From positions 5,022-10,587 of the forward strand of contig DIVQ01000141.1 of the NCBI GenBank assembly GCA_002423325.1: 5,566 bases of DNA, read 5' to 3'. A model generated the notes under the pieces. It ran no database searches and was not told the DNA's origin. It saw nothing but the letters and a program-made list of their open reading frames with translations. Numbering within the stretch: the first letter of the stretch is position 1; every line of letters starts with the position of its first letter. The DNA comes from Anaerolineales bacterium UBA6128 (GTDB lineage: Bacteria > Chloroflexota > Anaerolineae > UBA1429). Both the position numbers and the translations under genes were made by a program. Shown in pieces: positions 1-5,566 of the stretch.

Positions 1-484
1 CGGATTGAGCGCCCTTACCGATCCCTACACTGGCCACGCACTCGTGCAGCGCGTCTACCGCCGCGAAGAGCTCTACAACGGCGACTATGTGTCGCTGGCC
101 CCCGACCTGGTTGTGCACCTGGCCGACGATCACACGGGCGTCAGGACAATGGGGCACAGCGCGCTGGTGAGCGACGCTCCCACAATTCGCCGCAACGGCC
201 AGCATCGCGACAATGGAATCCTGTTCGCGGTAGGCCCCGGGATCCGCAGCGGCCAGCGCTTGGAGGGCCACTTGGCCGACATCGCGCCGACGGTGCTGCA
301 TCTGCTTGGCCTGCCTGTTCCCACCGACATGGACGGCCACGTGCTTACCGAGATGCTGGAGCAGCCGGAGGGGGTCGCCTACACCGAACCTGCCGACTTT
401 GCTGCGCCCGATGATCTGGCCCTCTCCGAGGAAGAGCGCCAGCAAGTTGAGGACCGGCTCAAGGGCCTGGGCTACCTGGAGTAA
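1..484 (+). CDS. AlkP-superfamily phosphohydrolase/phosphomutase (COG3379-like), C-terminal part, 5' truncated by window
   Basis: This is the last 161 codons of a gene that enters from the left edge. The frame is open from base 2, so the TTG at 5 is probably an internal Leu codon, not a start. The visible part matches the C-terminal third of the alkaline-phosphatase superfamily type I phosphodiesterase / COG3379 group: a DPYTGHALVQRVYRREELY segment, then LAPDLVV, then GQHRDNGILFAVGPGI. The His of that last motif (codon 203-205) corresponds to a metal-ligand His of the superfamily. An IAPTVLHLLGLPVPTDMDG segment follows, and the protein ends in RLKGLGYLE. The N-terminal metal site and nucleophile lie outside the window, so catalytic competence cannot be judged. 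The gene ends 3 bp before a full-length paralogue with the same motifs in the same order. The substrate is unknown; the neighbours suggest a role in polysaccharide metabolism (inference). It could also be annotated simply as nucleotide pyrophosphatase/phosphodiesterase family. Confidence 0.9.
   Translation, partial: GLSALTDPYTGHALVQRVYRREELYNGDYVSLAPDLVVHLADDHTGVRTMGHSALVSDAPTIRRNGQHRDNGILFAVGPGIRSGQRLEGHLADIAPTVLHLLGLPVPTDMDGHVLTEMLEQPEGVAYTEPADFAAPDDLALSEEERQQVEDRLKGLGYLE
455..484 (+). repeat. Tail-coding segment, copy 1 (RLKGLGYLE-stop)
   Basis: This codes for the last nine residues of the first AlkP-type protein and its stop. It shares the 9-base string CGGCTCAAG and the same reading frame and protein pattern (RLK-x-LGY-x-E-stop) with 2174-2203 at the end of the second AlkP gene. 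It is a remnant of gene duplication or of a conserved protein tail, not a mobile repeat. Confidence 0.6.
478..481 (+). promoter_or_regulatory. Ribosome binding site for the second AlkP-type gene
   Basis: GGAG lies 6 nt before the ATG at 488. It sits inside the final Leu-Glu codons of the upstream gene, so ribosomes finishing that gene terminate directly on the start region of the next one. This supports the 488 start and translational coupling. Confidence 0.65.
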
Positions 485-487
485 GCG

Positions 488-2203
488 ATGACTGAAACGG
501 TCAGCAACCCATCCAGCGTGCAACCTGCTCACGGCCAGCCGCGCGTACTGGTAATCGGCTGGGATGGCGCCACCTGGGATGTCATCCGCCCGCTCATCGC
601 GGAGGGACGGCTGCCCAACCTGGCGCGCCTGTTGGCGCGCGGCGCCCACGCTGTACTCAAGTCGACGCTACACCCGCTCAGCCCGCAGGCCTGGAGCAGC
701 TACGAGACTGGCGTAAACCCGGGCAAGCATGGCGTCTATGACTGGTTCGAACTCAACCTGGGTCCCTTTACGCCCATCGGGGCCCACTCTTTGCGCGTCA
801 AGCCCTTCTGGCGCTACCTGAGCGACGCACGCGACAAACAGGTCGTCGCCATCAACCTGCTGACCGCCTACCCGCCGCTGCCAGTGCGCGGCGCGGTCAT
901 CTCGGGCCGCATGGCGCCTCCCGGCGCCCGCTTTACGTGGCCCTACGACCTGCAGGACGCGCTGCTGCGCGAGGTACCCGGCTACGTGGTCGATACCGAC
1001 CCCTCGCAGGGCACCCAGTACCGCGATATGAGCGAAACCGAGTACTGGCAGCGCAACATGGAGATGGTCGAGGCCCGCACCCGCGCCGCGCGCTACGTGC
1101 TGACCCACTATGCCTGGGACGTGGCAACCGTCATTTATACCGCCGCGGACATCGTCCAGCATTACTACTGGAAGTACTGGGATCCAACCTTTCCCGGACA
1201 CGATCCTCACGGACCGCTCCTGGAAGCCCTGCCCGGCATCTATGGGGCCTGCGATCGCGGACTGGGCGAATTGCTTGCGCTGGCGGGAGATGAGACGGTC
1301 ACTGTGCTGCTCTCAGATCACGGCTTTGGCCCGACCTGCCAGGAGGTCAACCTGATGGCGTGGCTGCGCGAAGAGGGCTTTGCCACGCCGCACCAACGCG
1401 CCTCGCTCATCCCGACAGGCGGCGAGTTGCTCGCCGCTCTGCGGCGCTGGGCTTGGTCGACGTTGCCGGGGCCCATCCTGCGCCAGCTCAAGGCGCACAA
1501 GCCCGCGAGCCTCAGCCGCGAGCACCGTCCCGAATACGAGACGATGGGCCTCGACTGGCAGCAGACGCGCGCCTATGCCCTCGGGATGATGGGCAACCTG
1601 TTCGTCAACCTTGCAGGGCGCGAGCCGCTGGGCATCGTACAGCCTGGCGCCGAGTACGAGGCCGTGCGTACCGAACTGATCGACCGCCTGCACGCCTGGC
1701 GCAATCCCGTGACGGGTCAGGCGATGGTCAGGCGCGCCCACCGCCGCGAAGAGGCGCTCTCGGGTCCCTGCCTGGACAAGGCGCCCGACATCCTGGTCGA
1801 GTGGTACGACTATGGTTACGCCGGGCGCACCGCGGGGGACGTCCGCGGGGAGGTGCTCAGCCCTCCCCACGAAGCCTACTTGCGCCGCCTGCAGTTGAGC
1901 GCCGACCATCGACCTGAGGGCATTCTGGCGCTGGCGGGCCCGGGCATCAGGCCTGGCGCAGAGCTGCCGGAGACCAGCCTGCTGGATGTGGCGCCTACCG
2001 TTCTGCACCTGTTGAACGAGGCCGTGCCGACTTATCTGGACGGTCGCGTCATCTCTGCTGCGCTGACGCCCGAGTATCGGGCGACCCATCCGGTGCGAAC
2101 GTGCGAGGCGCCCATCGAGCAGTCAGCGGTCGGCGACGCTCTGACTCCAGCCGAGGCAGCATTGATTCAGGAACGGCTCAAGAGCTTGGGTTATGTCGAA
2201 TAA
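488..2203 (+). CDS. AlkP-superfamily phosphohydrolase/phosphomutase (COG3379-like), complete
   Basis: A 571-residue protein of the alkaline-phosphatase superfamily, type I phosphodiesterase / nucleotide pyrophosphatase branch; these enzymes hydrolyse or transfer phosphate esters with two metal ions. Visible active-site elements in order: VLVIGWDGA (D26, metal); LSPQAWSSYETG, where S65 aligns with the nucleophile Thr of NPP enzymes, followed by NPGKHGVYDW; TAADIVQHYYW (D221 and H225, metal); LLSDHGFG (D277 and H278, metal); and SADHRPEGIL (H474, metal). All expected ligands are present, so the enzyme looks active. Family-typical segments LDWQQTRAYA (from about residue 355) and NLAGREPLGIV lie between. 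The start is preceded by GGAG at 6 nt. About 18 polar residues precede the first beta strand and there is no signal peptide or membrane helix, so a cytoplasmic location is likely. The C-terminus RLKSLGYVE repeats the tail of the upstream paralogue. It overlaps the membrane-protein gene downstream by 11 bp. The substrate is unknown; phosphorylated glycan or lipid-carrier intermediates are an inference from context. Confidence 0.93.
   Translation: MTETVSNPSSVQPAHGQPRVLVIGWDGATWDVIRPLIAEGRLPNLARLLARGAHAVLKSTLHPLSPQAWSSYETGVNPGKHGVYDWFELNLGPFTPIGAHSLRVKPFWRYLSDARDKQVVAINLLTAYPPLPVRGAVISGRMAPPGARFTWPYDLQDALLREVPGYVVDTDPSQGTQYRDMSETEYWQRNMEMVEARTRAARYVLTHYAWDVATVIYTAADIVQHYYWKYWDPTFPGHDPHGPLLEALPGIYGACDRGLGELLALAGDETVTVLLSDHGFGPTCQEVNLMAWLREEGFATPHQRASLIPTGGELLAALRRWAWSTLPGPILRQLKAHKPASLSREHRPEYETMGLDWQQTRAYALGMMGNLFVNLAGREPLGIVQPGAEYEAVRTELIDRLHAWRNPVTGQAMVRRAHRREEALSGPCLDKAPDILVEWYDYGYAGRTAGDVRGEVLSPPHEAYLRRLQLSADHRPEGILALAGPGIRPGAELPETSLLDVAPTVLHLLNEAVPTYLDGRVISAALTPEYRATHPVRTCEAPIEQSAVGDALTPAEAALIQERLKSLGYVE
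2174..2203 (+). repeat. Tail-coding segment, copy 2 (RLKSLGYVE-stop)
   Basis: This is the second copy of the conserved tail-coding segment, matching 455-484 in protein pattern and in the CGGCTCAAG string. It contains the start codon (2193) of the downstream membrane-protein gene, so the same bases serve as the protein tail and as the next gene's initiation region. Confidence 0.6.
2180..2184 (+). promoter_or_regulatory. Weak ribosome binding site for the O-antigen ligase-type gene
   Basis: AAGAG lies 8 nt before the ATG at 2193 and is only a partial match to the Shine-Dalgarno consensus. The start codon itself is inside the Tyr-Val codons of the upstream gene's tail (t-ATG-tc). With such a weak site, initiation probably depends on ribosomes terminating at 2203 just 11 bp further on (termination-reinitiation). 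No better in-frame start with a stronger site is evident downstream. Confidence 0.4.
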
Positions 2204-3815
2204 TCATCGCGCATCTCTCAACTTGTCACGCACGGACAAGGCGGCGAGAACACGCCGATTGCTTATTGTGGGCGCACTCAGTGTGCTGGGACTCTTCGGC
2301 GTGGCGCGCCTCGGGTCGCTGGTGGTCGAGACGCCGCAGATACTGGCAGTCCTTTTCGGCGCCATCGTCGGCTTTGTCCTGATCTACAGAGTGCGGGCCA
2401 AGTGGCTGCTGCTGGCCTTTTTCGCCTATGTGCCACTATCCTTGCGCATCCCTCTGAGCGGCGCCACGACGCTGCCGTCGTCGTTTCTGCTGCTCTACCT
2501 GAGCATTGTGCGGTTCCTGCTGTTTGAGCGTCAGACCCGCAGCCGCCTGATCAGTTGGTCGTGGGTGCACGTCTGGGCGGTGATCTTTCTCGCCCTGAGC
2601 ACCGTGAGCACGCTGGCCGGCTTGAATGTGGCTGAGAGCGTGCGCAAAATGTTCTACGTGGTGCATTTTGCGCTGGTGCTCTTCACCGTCTCTATGATCT
2701 TGCGGCCGGAGGACCTGCCCGACCTGCTGGTCGCGCTGAGCGTGGGCATCTCGGTGCTGGCCCTCATCGGCATCGCGCAGTTTGTGCTCAGCATCGTCAT
2801 CGGGCGCCGCACACTGGTGACCTTTACCCTGCAAACGATGGTATGGACCGTGGGACCCAAGGCCACTGCGCTCTTTATCCGCAAGGGCAATCCCATCAAC
2901 TGGTACACAAAGTTCGGCGCCATGCGCGCGGTGGGCGTGGGCATCACCGCGATGCAGTTCGCCCAGAATCTGCTGTTCGCGTTTCTGCCAGCAGCAGTCA
3001 CCACCTTTACCCTGAACAGGCTGCCACGGCGCAGGTTCTACCGCGCGGTCATGCTGATCGGTTTGGCGGGGATCGTCGCCAGTTTTTCGCGCGGCGCCTG
3101 GCTGGCGGGTGCGGTCGGCCTGGCGACGGCGATCGCCTTTTGCTTTGTCAGCCCGTCGCTCCTCGGACGAATCGGCTCGCTGCGCTTTATCGTGACGCTG
3201 ATCCTGGTGGTTGGCCTCATCTTTCTGGCGCTGCCCGGCCGCTATCGCCAGAACCTGTGGGATATGCTGCTCTCGATCGCCAACATCGAGGGCGAGACCA
3301 CCGACAGCTATGTTGGCTCCAACCAGGTGCGCTTTCTCACCTACCGCGTCGCCTGGGAGATGATCAAGCAGCAGCCGCTGCTGGGTGTGGGGCCCGGCAA
3401 CTTTTCCGCTGCCGCCGACAACATCACAAACGTCACCGCCATCGGCTATGCCGCCGACGCCCAGCGCGGCACGCCCCACAATCAATACTTGCTGACAGCC
3501 TCAGAGATGGGCCTGCCCGCCATGCTCGTGTACGTCCTGCTGGGGCTGGCCGCCTTTCGCGATCTGGCGCGCGTCGCCCTGCGGGGCCGAGATATGCAGC
3601 TGCGTCTGATCGCCGCGGGGTTGTGCGCCACGCTGCTCTCGCTGTCGGTCTACTATCTCGTAGAGACCAACCCCTACATACCTGACGTGAACTCGTTGCT
3701 CTGGGGCGTAGCCGGCATCAGCGCAGTGGCCCGGGCTTCGCTGTTCCAGACCGCCAAGGTCCCTGCCGGATCGGCCGCGGAGCCGTGCGTCGTGGAGGGT
3801 TCGGCGTGCGCATAG
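2193..3815 (+). CDS. O-antigen ligase / polymerase family polytopic membrane protein (Wzy/WaaL-like)
   Basis: A 540-residue, strongly hydrophobic protein with about 12 predicted membrane segments by eye (for example residues 48-65, 70-86, 96-111, 125-143, 153-170, 177-203, 256-274, 283-318, 331-347, 441-456, 470-490 and 499-515; the 283-318 stretch may hold two). The N-terminus is basic (about residues 14-22). Wzy/WaaL hallmarks: MRAVGVG near residue 244 before a membrane segment, the SFSRGAWLAG motif (R300), then after a membrane segment a large, probably extracytoplasmic loop (about 350-440) with RVAWEMIKQQPLLGVGPGNF and PHNQYLLTASEMGLP (H429, E438). The Arg and the loop His are the residue types needed for glycan transfer in this family. 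Members either polymerise lipid-linked repeat units or ligate finished glycan to an acceptor; sequence alone does not separate these roles. The gene overlaps its upstream neighbour by 11 bp and its downstream neighbour by 10 bp, so it belongs to the same operon. The last 25 or so residues (after 515) are polar and Ala-rich, with no recognised function. Confidence 0.9.
   Translation: MSNNHRASLNLSRTDKAARTRRLLIVGALSVLGLFGVARLGSLVVETPQILAVLFGAIVGFVLIYRVRAKWLLLAFFAYVPLSLRIPLSGATTLPSSFLLLYLSIVRFLLFERQTRSRLISWSWVHVWAVIFLALSTVSTLAGLNVAESVRKMFYVVHFALVLFTVSMILRPEDLPDLLVALSVGISVLALIGIAQFVLSIVIGRRTLVTFTLQTMVWTVGPKATALFIRKGNPINWYTKFGAMRAVGVGITAMQFAQNLLFAFLPAAVTTFTLNRLPRRRFYRAVMLIGLAGIVASFSRGAWLAGAVGLATAIAFCFVSPSLLGRIGSLRFIVTLILVVGLIFLALPGRYRQNLWDMLLSIANIEGETTDSYVGSNQVRFLTYRVAWEMIKQQPLLGVGPGNFSAAADNITNVTAIGYAADAQRGTPHNQYLLTASEMGLPAMLVYVLLGLAAFRDLARVALRGRDMQLRLIAAGLCATLLSLSVYYLVETNPYIPDVNSLLWGVAGISAVARASLFQTAKVPAGSAAEPCVVEGSACA
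3794..3799 (+). promoter_or_regulatory. Ribosome binding site deciding the glycosyltransferase start
   Basis: GGAGGG lies 6 nt before a GTG at 3806, an ideal distance. An earlier in-frame GTG at 3785 lies upstream of this site and has no comparable site of its own. The protein started at 3806 begins VRIGIDTYCL, the usual immediate N-terminal beta strand of GT4 enzymes, so 3806 is preferred. Confidence 0.75.
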
Positions 3816-4960
3816 GCATTGATACCTACTGCCTCTACACCGCCCGGACGGGCGTGCGCGCCTACGTCGAGGGGCTGTTGCCGGCGCTGGCTCGGGTTGC
3901 ACCGCAGCACGCGTTCGTGCAGTTCCGCCCACGCCGTGGGCCGCGCAAGGATGACGCCGCCCTCAGCAAGGCACTCAACCATCTCACCATGGCGGGCTGG
4001 ACCGAGATCACGTTGCCGCTGCGCGCTCAACGCGCGCACTGCGACGTACTACTCTCGCTTGAGTACGCCTCGCCGCGTTTCGCGCCTTGTCCGCGCGTGG
4101 TCGTCTTTTACGACGCACTCTTCTGGTCAGACCCAACACACTACAACCGCTGGTGGCGCCTCTTGCAGGACCGCCTGTACCTGCCCGCCGCGCGTCGCGC
4201 TGGTCGGGTCATCACCATCTCTGAGCACGCCCGCACAGCCATCGCCCGCCACACGGGCATCTCGCCGGACAAGATCGTCAGCATTGCGCCAGCGGGGAAA
4301 CGTCGTGCCAACACAAGCGCCGCAGACGCGGCGGCCGACGCCGCCGTGCTGGCCCGTTACGGGCTGCGCGGTCGCGCCTATGTCCTGCACATGGGCGTGC
4401 TTGAAAAGCGCAAGAACCTGCCCTTCCTGGTGGAAGCGATCGCGCGCTGCCAGCGCGAGCGCGACGAGCCGCTTTATCTGGTGCTGGCTGGCCAGCCCGG
4501 CCCCAAAGACGATATGGACGACAGCGCTGCAATCCGCGCAGCTATCGCGCGGCACGACCTCGGCGAGCGTGTCATGCTGCCCGGCTATGTGCCGGACGAG
4601 GATGTGCCCGCGCTATACCGGTGCAGCCGTGCCTACGCCTTTCCCTCACTGCAGGAAGGCTTTGGCATCCCGATCCTGGAGGCTTTTGAGCACGGCACGC
4701 CGGTGCTCGCGGCGCGCGCCAGCGCGCTGCCCGAGATCGCCGGAGACGCGGCGCTCTATTTTGATCCACACGACGCCGCCGACCTCGCCCGGGCGCTGGG
4801 GCGCGTGCTCGATGACGCCGCGCTGCGAGACGACCTGGTAGCGCGCGGCCGTGCTCGCGGGCAGGCGTTCACCTGGGAGCGCACCGCGCGGGGCGTGCTC
4901 GATGTGCTGGAGAGCGTGATCCCAGCGACAAGGAGCAAGGGCCATGCGAGCGATTGTTGA
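3806..4960 (+). CDS. GT4-family glycosyltransferase
   Basis: A 384-residue retaining glycosyltransferase of the GT-B fold, family GT4: a cytosolic or membrane-associated enzyme that transfers a sugar from a nucleotide donor to a growing glycan. The N-terminal domain starts with VRIGIDTYCLYTARTGVRAY (Gly-rich acceptor loop), then VVVFYDALFW (D103) and VITISEHARTAI (S139, E140). An Ala-rich linker around residues 172-183 precedes the donor-binding domain: HMGVLEKRKNLPFLVEAI (K203, N204), LVLAGQPGP, VMLPGYVPDEDVPALY, then PSLQEGFGIPILEAFEHG with the E-x7-E pair E284 and E292 that contacts the nucleotide sugar, and ALPEIAGDAALYFDP. Length and motif order are normal and all key residues are present. 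One variation is Tyr102 before D103, where many relatives have His. The closest functional type is a mannosyl- or rhamnosyltransferase-like enzyme, but the donor and acceptor cannot be assigned. The gene overlaps the ligase-type gene by 10 bp and the acyltransferase by 17 bp. A longer 391-residue form from GTG 3785 is possible but less likely. Confidence 0.92.
   Translation: MRIGIDTYCLYTARTGVRAYVEGLLPALARVAPQHAFVQFRPRRGPRKDDAALSKALNHLTMAGWTEITLPLRAQRAHCDVLLSLEYASPRFAPCPRVVVFYDALFWSDPTHYNRWWRLLQDRLYLPAARRAGRVITISEHARTAIARHTGISPDKIVSIAPAGKRRANTSAADAAADAAVLARYGLRGRAYVLHMGVLEKRKNLPFLVEAIARCQRERDEPLYLVLAGQPGPKDDMDDSAAIRAAIARHDLGERVMLPGYVPDEDVPALYRCSRAYAFPSLQEGFGIPILEAFEHGTPVLAARASALPEIAGDAALYFDPHDAADLARALGRVLDDAALRDDLVARGRARGQAFTWERTARGVLDVLESVIPATRSKGHASDC
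4930..4935 (+). promoter_or_regulatory. Ribosome binding site for the acyltransferase gene
   Basis: AAGGAG, a strong Shine-Dalgarno match, lies 8 nt before the ATG at 4944 and within the last codons of the glycosyltransferase gene. It supports the 4944 start, which overlaps the upstream gene by 17 bp. Confidence 0.75.
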
Positions 4961-5566
4961 ACGCCTGGCAGGCAGCCTCGGCAAGCACGGGTCCTACGCC
5001 CTGGACCCCGCGCTCAGCACGATGGATCTGGTGGCGCTGTTGTGGCACAACGGCGTTCGCGTGCTGCGCGGCGTCTGCCTGCGACTGCGCATGCGACGCG
5101 CGGCGGGCCTGCTGATGGTGGGGCGCGGCGTGCGCGTGCGCCACGCGCGCTACCTCGTCGCCGGGCGCAACCTCATCATCGACGACTATGCCGAGGTCAT
5201 GGCGCTTTCACAGCGCGGCGTCATCTGCGGCGACCACGTCACGATCGGCGCCTTTGCCACCATCAAACCCAGCAACTATTACGGGCGCGACCTGGGCGAG
5301 GGGCTGGTGATCGGCGATCGGTCAAACATCGGCGCTTATAGCTATGTGGGCTGTTCCGGCCTGATCACCATCGGCAACGACGTCATGATCTCACCGCGGG
5401 TGTCACTGTACGCCGAGAACCACAACTTTGCCGATCCCGCGCGCCCCATGCGCGACCAGGGCATTACGCGCGCGCCCATCATTGTCGAGGACGACTGCTG
5501 GATCGCGTCGGGCGCCATCATCCTGGCCGGCGTGACGATCGGTCGCGGCTCGGTGGTGGCGGCGGG
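4944..5566 (+). CDS. Left-handed beta-helix (hexapeptide) O-acyltransferase, 3' truncated by window
   Basis: Reading from the ATG at 4944, the frame stays open to the window end (207 full codons plus two bases). From about residue 70 onward the protein shows imperfect hexapeptide repeats of the left-handed beta-helix type: GVICGDHVTIGAFATI, LVIGDRSNIGAYSYVG, LITIGNDVMISPRVSL, then IIVEDDCWIASGAIILAGVTIGRGSVVAAG. The segment ENHNF contains H160, matching the catalytic His of the maltose/galactoside O-acetyltransferase and WcaF group, which transfer acetyl (or another acyl) from acyl-CoA to a sugar hydroxyl. A short insert (about residues 109-119) interrupts the coils. The N-terminal 60 residues hold a hydrophobic/basic stretch (27-58) that may be an amphipathic membrane-contact helix. 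Relatives usually end 10-30 residues after the last coil seen here, so most of the protein is present. The likely role is O-acetylation of the glycan made by this operon (inference from context). Serine acetyltransferase-type activity is a less likely alternative. Confidence 0.9.
   Translation, partial: MRAIVERLAGSLGKHGSYALDPALSTMDLVALLWHNGVRVLRGVCLRLRMRRAAGLLMVGRGVRVRHARYLVAGRNLIIDDYAEVMALSQRGVICGDHVTIGAFATIKPSNYYGRDLGEGLVIGDRSNIGAYSYVGCSGLITIGNDVMISPRVSLYAENHNFADPARPMRDQGITRAPIIVEDDCWIASGAIILAGVTIGRGSVVAA

Noticed and set aside
5..7. TTG at 5 as the true start of the first gene
   Set aside because: The frame is open to the left edge and the encoded segment begins in the middle of the conserved phosphohydrolase family sequence, so the gene is truncated by the window and does not start here.
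668..1210. 180-codon open frame on the - strand
   Set aside because: It is the same kind of shadow, opposite the catalytic N-terminal half of the AlkP-type gene, with no motif or start context.
1313..2089. 258-codon open frame on the - strand
   Set aside because: It is antisense to the conserved AlkP-type gene, has an Arg/Ala/Gln-rich composition and no domain signal; it is a GC-bias shadow.
2436..3485. 349-codon open frame on the - strand opposite the membrane-protein gene
   Set aside because: The product is rich in Gln, His, Asp and Arg without any recognisable motif, as expected for the antisense of hydrophobic codons in GC-rich DNA. The + strand gene has clear family motifs across the same bases.
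2843..3685. 280-codon + strand frame inside the membrane-protein gene
   Set aside because: It is an out-of-frame overlap of a gene with a convincing Wzy/WaaL signature; its product is Arg/Ala/His-rich low-information sequence.
3785..3805. Upstream GTG start for the glycosyltransferase (391-residue form)
   Set aside because: It would add seven residues before the conserved first beta strand and lies upstream of the GGAGGG site, which is properly spaced only for the GTG at 3806.
4329..4346. Perfect 7-bp GC hairpin with a 4-nt loop (CGGCGGC / GCCGCCG)
   Set aside because: It falls in the middle of the glycosyltransferase gene, in codons for an Ala-rich linker, with no T run after it. GCN-codon runs make such palindromes by chance, so it is not called a terminator.
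3819..4841. 340-codon + strand frame inside the glycosyltransferase gene
   Set aside because: It is out of frame with the GT4 protein and its product is Ser/Thr/Arg/Cys-rich without motifs; the GT4 frame explains the region.
5042..5341. 99-codon + strand frame near the right end
   Set aside because: It overlaps out of frame with the acyltransferase gene, which has hexapeptide repeats, a catalytic His and a good ribosome site.

Overview
The window is a gene-dense, GC-rich stretch (roughly two thirds G+C by eye, not counted) in which all genes read on the + strand. The five genes are, in order: the 3' end of an alkaline-phosphatase-superfamily phosphohydrolase, a complete paralogue of it, a polytopic O-antigen ligase/polymerase-type membrane protein, a GT4 glycosyltransferase, and a left-handed beta-helix (hexapeptide) O-acyltransferase that is cut by the window end. 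This is the typical content of a cell-surface or exopolysaccharide biosynthesis locus. No RNA genes, mobile elements, CRISPR arrays or intergenic regions were found.

Layout: 1-484 is the C-terminal part of AlkP-type protein A. 488-2203 is AlkP-type protein B (571 aa), and the gap between them is 3 bp. 2193-3815 is the Wzy/WaaL-type protein (540 aa), overlapping B by 11 bp. 3806-4960 is the glycosyltransferase, with a proposed GTG start, overlapping by 10 bp. 4944-5566 is the acyltransferase (208 codons visible, the last incomplete), overlapping by 17 bp. The spacing implies one polycistronic mRNA with translational coupling. Its promoter must lie upstream of the window and its terminator downstream.

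How the genes may work together (inference): the glycosyltransferase builds, and the acyltransferase decorates, a lipid-linked glycan on the cytoplasmic side. The polytopic protein polymerises the exported glycan or ligates it to an acceptor. The two AlkP-type hydrolases have the metal and nucleophile residues of the phosphodiesterase/phosphomutase superfamily. Protein B has no visible signal peptide, so it is probably cytoplasmic. Their substrates cannot be read from sequence; a phosphorylated sugar, nucleotide sugar or lipid-linked phosphate would fit the context.

Organism: a GC-rich bacterium. The combination of COG3379-like phosphohydrolases with O-antigen-ligase-type proteins and GT4 enzymes resembles polysaccharide loci of Chloroflexota (Anaerolineae-like), but this is a low-confidence impression; other GC-rich phyla are possible. 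I see no clear evidence of a wholly new system. The most notable point is the tandem pair of paralogous AlkP-type enzymes sharing a C-terminal tail and coupled to a glycan ligase/polymerase.
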